Position numbers and translations under genes: made by a program
Shown here: positions 6,451 through 8,078 of the stretch, one piece after another
Layout of the letters: each line of letters starts with the position of its first letter
Position numbering within the stretch: position 1 is the stretch's first letter
The notes under the pieces: generated by a model
What the model saw: only the letters and a program-made list of their open reading frames with translations
What the model was told of the DNA's origin: nothing
Database searches by the model: none
Source of the DNA: an uncultured Campylobacter sp.
Lineage (GTDB): Bacteria; Campylobacterota; Campylobacteria; Campylobacterales; Campylobacteraceae
Direction of reading: 5' to 3'
Length of the DNA: 8,078 nucleotides
Assembly (NCBI RefSeq): GCF_938030815.1
Contig: NZ_CALHII010000169.1
Coordinates: 1 to 8,078, forward strand

Positions 6451-6791
6451 ATATCAAATGACGGGAATGCGCGAAAATTAAGAAATTTAAAAATGCACTT
6501 GCCACAAGATAAAAAGACCTCATATCGCAACAAGACTGGATAATAAAATTTAGCCACTACAAAGCCTCAACCGCCATACGCATCCAAGCTCAACGTAGCG
6601 AAATTTTATTTATGGCTTATAACATCGCTGCATATAAAATTTCAGCGCATTCCGCCAAATATAAGAAATTTTATTGCCACCTACCGAGCGCGATGCAAAT
6701 TTCATTTTAAATTTTCATCGATCGATCGCTACGTGAATTTTACCCCATGCGACTTTGCGTTTTGAGCGTAAATTCTATTTCCACAAGCTGC
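6451..6791. other. AT-rich intergenic stretch with no assigned gene
   Basis: No gene, tRNA or repeat array is evident. The plus-strand frame from 6513 is open to a TAA at 6708-6710, then open again to a TAA at 6876-6878. The second part contains an ATG at 6747 that would give a 43-residue peptide, but no ribosome-binding site precedes it and no family is recognisable. On the minus strand a 31-codon frame begins at an ATG near 6702, likewise without support. AAATTT/ATAAAATT tracts are frequent. A small palindrome, ATCGATCGAT, sits at 6717-6726. Confidence 0.4.
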
Positions 6792-6822
6792 GCGGAGGAT
6801 AAATTTAGCTATAATCCTCCGC
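6792..6822 (+). promoter_or_regulatory. 9-bp-stem hairpin containing a -10-like box
   Basis: GCGGAGGAT at 6792-6800 and ATCCTCCGC at 6814-6822 form a perfect GC-rich 9-bp stem with a 13-nt AT-rich loop. No U run follows on either strand, so a simple terminator is not supported. The left arm is ribosome-binding-site-like (GGAGGAT), and the right arm is its complement. The loop and the start of the right arm include TATAAT. Possible roles are an operator for a dimeric regulator or a structure in RNA. Confidence 0.55.
6810..6815 (+). promoter_or_regulatory. Possible -10 box of the sotB-like gene
   Basis: TATAAT on the plus strand, preceded by AGC, predicts a start near 6822 and a leader of about 140 nt that would carry the 26-bp palindrome. 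It overlaps the hairpin at 6792-6822. Alternative weaker boxes (TAAATT, TAAAAT) lie nearer the gene in 6865-6945, so the true promoter is uncertain. Confidence 0.4.
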
Positions 6823-6859
6823 TTAGATTTAGCACGAAACGCGACACGTATATACGGCA

Positions 6860-6885
6860 CGGAATTTTAAAATTTTAAAATTCCG
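6860..6885. repeat. 26-bp perfect palindrome upstream of the sotB-like gene
   Basis: Half-site CGGAATTTTAAAA is followed immediately by its exact reverse complement, with no spacer and no mismatch. It ends 78 bp before the transporter ATG. It could be an operator for a dimeric repressor of the efflux gene, or a cruciform or hairpin in the leader RNA. The same half-site core CGGAATTTTA also occurs at 2505-2514 beside the racemase promoter. Confidence 0.7.
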
Positions 6886-6901
6886 AGCAGAACTCGAAAA
6901 G

Positions 6902-6944
6902 CTAAAAACCGCTAAATGCGCTAAATTTAAAGTCTAAATTTAAA
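6902..6944 (+). repeat. CTAAA repeats before the sotB-like gene
   Basis: CTAAA occurs at 6902, 6912, 6921 and 6934. The last two are exact copies of the 11-mer CTAAATTTAAA, separated by GT. Spacings of 10, 9 and 13 bp put most copies on about the same face of the helix. It lies 20-62 bp upstream of the start codon and may be a regulator site, or simply part of the AT-rich promoter background. Confidence 0.45.
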
Positions 6945-6963
6945 AGCCAGAAAGAGAAAACCG

Positions 6964-8078
6964 ATGAACGTCCATAAAATCGCTTACACGAGAGTTATCG
7001 CGCTGGCGTTTGCCGCCTTTATTTTTAACACGACGGAATTTATCCCCGTGGCGCTGTTAAGTGACATCGCGGCGGATTTTAGCATGGATGTTACGAGCAC
7101 GGGGCTAATCATCACGATCTACGCGTGGGCGGTGAGCATCCTTTCGCTGCCGCTGATGCTGCTAACCTCAAAGCTCGAGCGCAAGAGGCTACTTTTGCGA
7201 CTTTTCGTACTATTTACGCTAAGCCACGTCTTGGCGGCGGTAGCGTGGAATTTTACCGTTTTGGTAATCGCGCGACTGGGCATCGCGATTTCGCATGCGA
7301 TCTTTTGGTCGATCACCTCATCGCTCGTCGTGCGCGTAGCGCCGATAAATAAAGGCTCTCAGGCCATAGGCATGCTGGCTTTGGGCACCTCGCTTGCGAT
7401 GGTTTTGGGGCTTCCTTTGGGGCGCGTGGTCGGCGAGCTTTTCGGCTGGAGGATTACGTTTTTTGCAATCGGCGCGCTTGCGGCGGCGGAGGCGCTGTTT
7501 CTTTGGAAAATTTTACCGTTTTTACCGAGTCGCCGCACGGGCTCTCTTGCGAGCTTGCCGATGCTAGCAAAGCGCCCTATGCTGCTTGCTTTGTATCTGC
7601 TGACGTTTTTGATCGTAGGCGCGCATTTTACGACCTACAGCTATGTCGAGCCCTTCGTGGCGAAATTTAACCCCGCAGGCGATCACTTCGTAACCTACGT
7701 TCTGCTTGCATTCGGTGCTTCTGGCATTCTTGCTAGCGTGCTTTTTTCAAAGCTTTACCGCTCTTTTCCAAACGCCTTTTTAATCTGCTCGATCCTCTTT
7801 ATCCTAGCCTCGGTGCTGACGTTAAAAGCTTTTGTCACAAATGACGCGGCGCTGCTGCTCGCGGCTTTCGTCTGGGGAGTGGGAATTTTTGGCTTTGGGC
7901 TTTGTTTGCAGATTAGGGTTTTGGCGCTGGCTCCCGACGCTACCGACGTCGCGATATCGATTTACTCGGCGATTTACAACGTAGGCATCGGCGGCGGAGC
8001 TCTTTTGGGGCATCAGATCGCAACGAGATTCGGGCTTTGGCACATAGGAGAAGCGGGCGCGATACTGGGCACGCTAGG
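6964..8078 (+). CDS. sotB: SotB/YdeA-type MFS sugar efflux transporter (3' end cut)
   Basis: Inner-membrane major-facilitator exporter of the DHA1 drug/sugar:H+ antiporter group; the E. coli relative exports arabinose and IPTG. The visible 371 residues match E. coli SotB (396 residues) along their whole length by recall. Examples are FIFNTTEFIPVALLSDIA (19-36), TIYAWAVSILSLPLML (51-66), loop 2-3 motif LTSKLERKRLLL (67-78), HAIFWSITSSL (111-121), MVLGLPLGRVVG (146-157) and VLALAPDATDVA (319-330). About eleven hydrophobic helices are seen; roughly 25 C-terminal residues lie beyond the right edge. The frame is unbroken. The start ATG is preceded by weak AAGAGAAAACCG, with no AGGA site. It is divergent from nifJ, with about 0.77 kb of structured AT-rich DNA between. 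The real substrate in a Campylobacter, which mostly does not use sugars, is uncertain and may be a drug or metabolite. Confidence 0.93.
   Translation, partial: MNVHKIAYTRVIALAFAAFIFNTTEFIPVALLSDIAADFSMDVTSTGLIITIYAWAVSILSLPLMLLTSKLERKRLLLRLFVLFTLSHVLAAVAWNFTVLVIARLGIAISHAIFWSITSSLVVRVAPINKGSQAIGMLALGTSLAMVLGLPLGRVVGELFGWRITFFAIGALAAAEALFLWKILPFLPSRRTGSLASLPMLAKRPMLLALYLLTFLIVGAHFTTYSYVEPFVAKFNPAGDHFVTYVLLAFGASGILASVLFSKLYRSFPNAFLICSILFILASVLTLKAFVTNDAALLLAAFVWGVGIFGFGLCLQIRVLALAPDATDVAISIYSAIYNVGIGGGALLGHQIATRFGLWHIGEAGAILGTL

Noticed and set aside
6198..6963. CRISPR array, tRNA, riboswitch or IS element in the long gap
   Set aside because: No evenly spaced repeats of 25-40 bp, no cloverleaf, and no transposase fragment or terminal repeats. 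The repeats seen are short and local.
7822..8043. 73-codon minus-strand frame at the right end
   Set aside because: It is antisense to the well-matched sotB coding region, with polar low-complexity content.

Overview
The window looks like chromosome of a Campylobacter, probably one of the higher-GC oral or gut species (C. gracilis / C. showae / C. rectus type). I infer this from AT-rich intergenic DNA full of AAATTT runs next to GC-rich genes, extended -10 promoters without a clear -35, and a block of a DUF2325 gene, an unknown gene and fldA that, as I recall, C. jejuni also has (Cj1384c-Cj1383c-Cj1382c). The species is inferred, not proven.

Layout: most genes are on the minus strand. From right to left, nifJ (2592-6173) encodes a one-chain pyruvate:ferredoxin/flavodoxin oxidoreductase. 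An amino-acid (Asp/Glu-type) racemase (1789-2481) follows, behind a terminator and a set of competing inverted repeats. Next comes an operon driven by an extended -10 promoter at 1700-1708: a small Cys-rich DUF2325 protein (1347-1670), an unrecognised 411-residue protein overlapping it by 8 bp (119-1354), and the first 13 codons of flavodoxin fldA (start codon at 107-105). Divergent from nifJ, after a 0.8-kb AT-rich gap, a plus-strand sotB-type sugar/drug efflux transporter starts at 6964 and runs off the right edge about 25 codons before its expected end.

Functional picture: NifJ oxidises pyruvate to acetyl-CoA, and in Campylobacter and Helicobacter its electron partner is flavodoxin FldA. 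The enzyme and the beginning of its partner therefore lie about 2.5 kb apart here, in separate transcription units. The DUF2325 protein carries a CX2CX2C...CX2C cysteine cluster that suggests metal or Fe-S binding or redox sensing beside flavodoxin.

The most striking observation is at the left end. fldA codons 1-13 read leftward on the minus strand, but at about positions 67-72 the DNA switches to a segment encoding the next part of flavodoxin on the plus strand. This is a fold-back (inverted) junction with possible 6-bp microhomology: either an amplification/assembly chimera or a real inversion that breaks fldA. The gap upstream of sotB also holds structure: a GC-rich decayed coding fragment, a 9-bp-stem hairpin with a TATAAT in its loop, a 26-bp perfect palindrome and phased CTAAA repeats. 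I found no CRISPR array, tRNA, rRNA or insertion sequence, and no clearly new multigene system.
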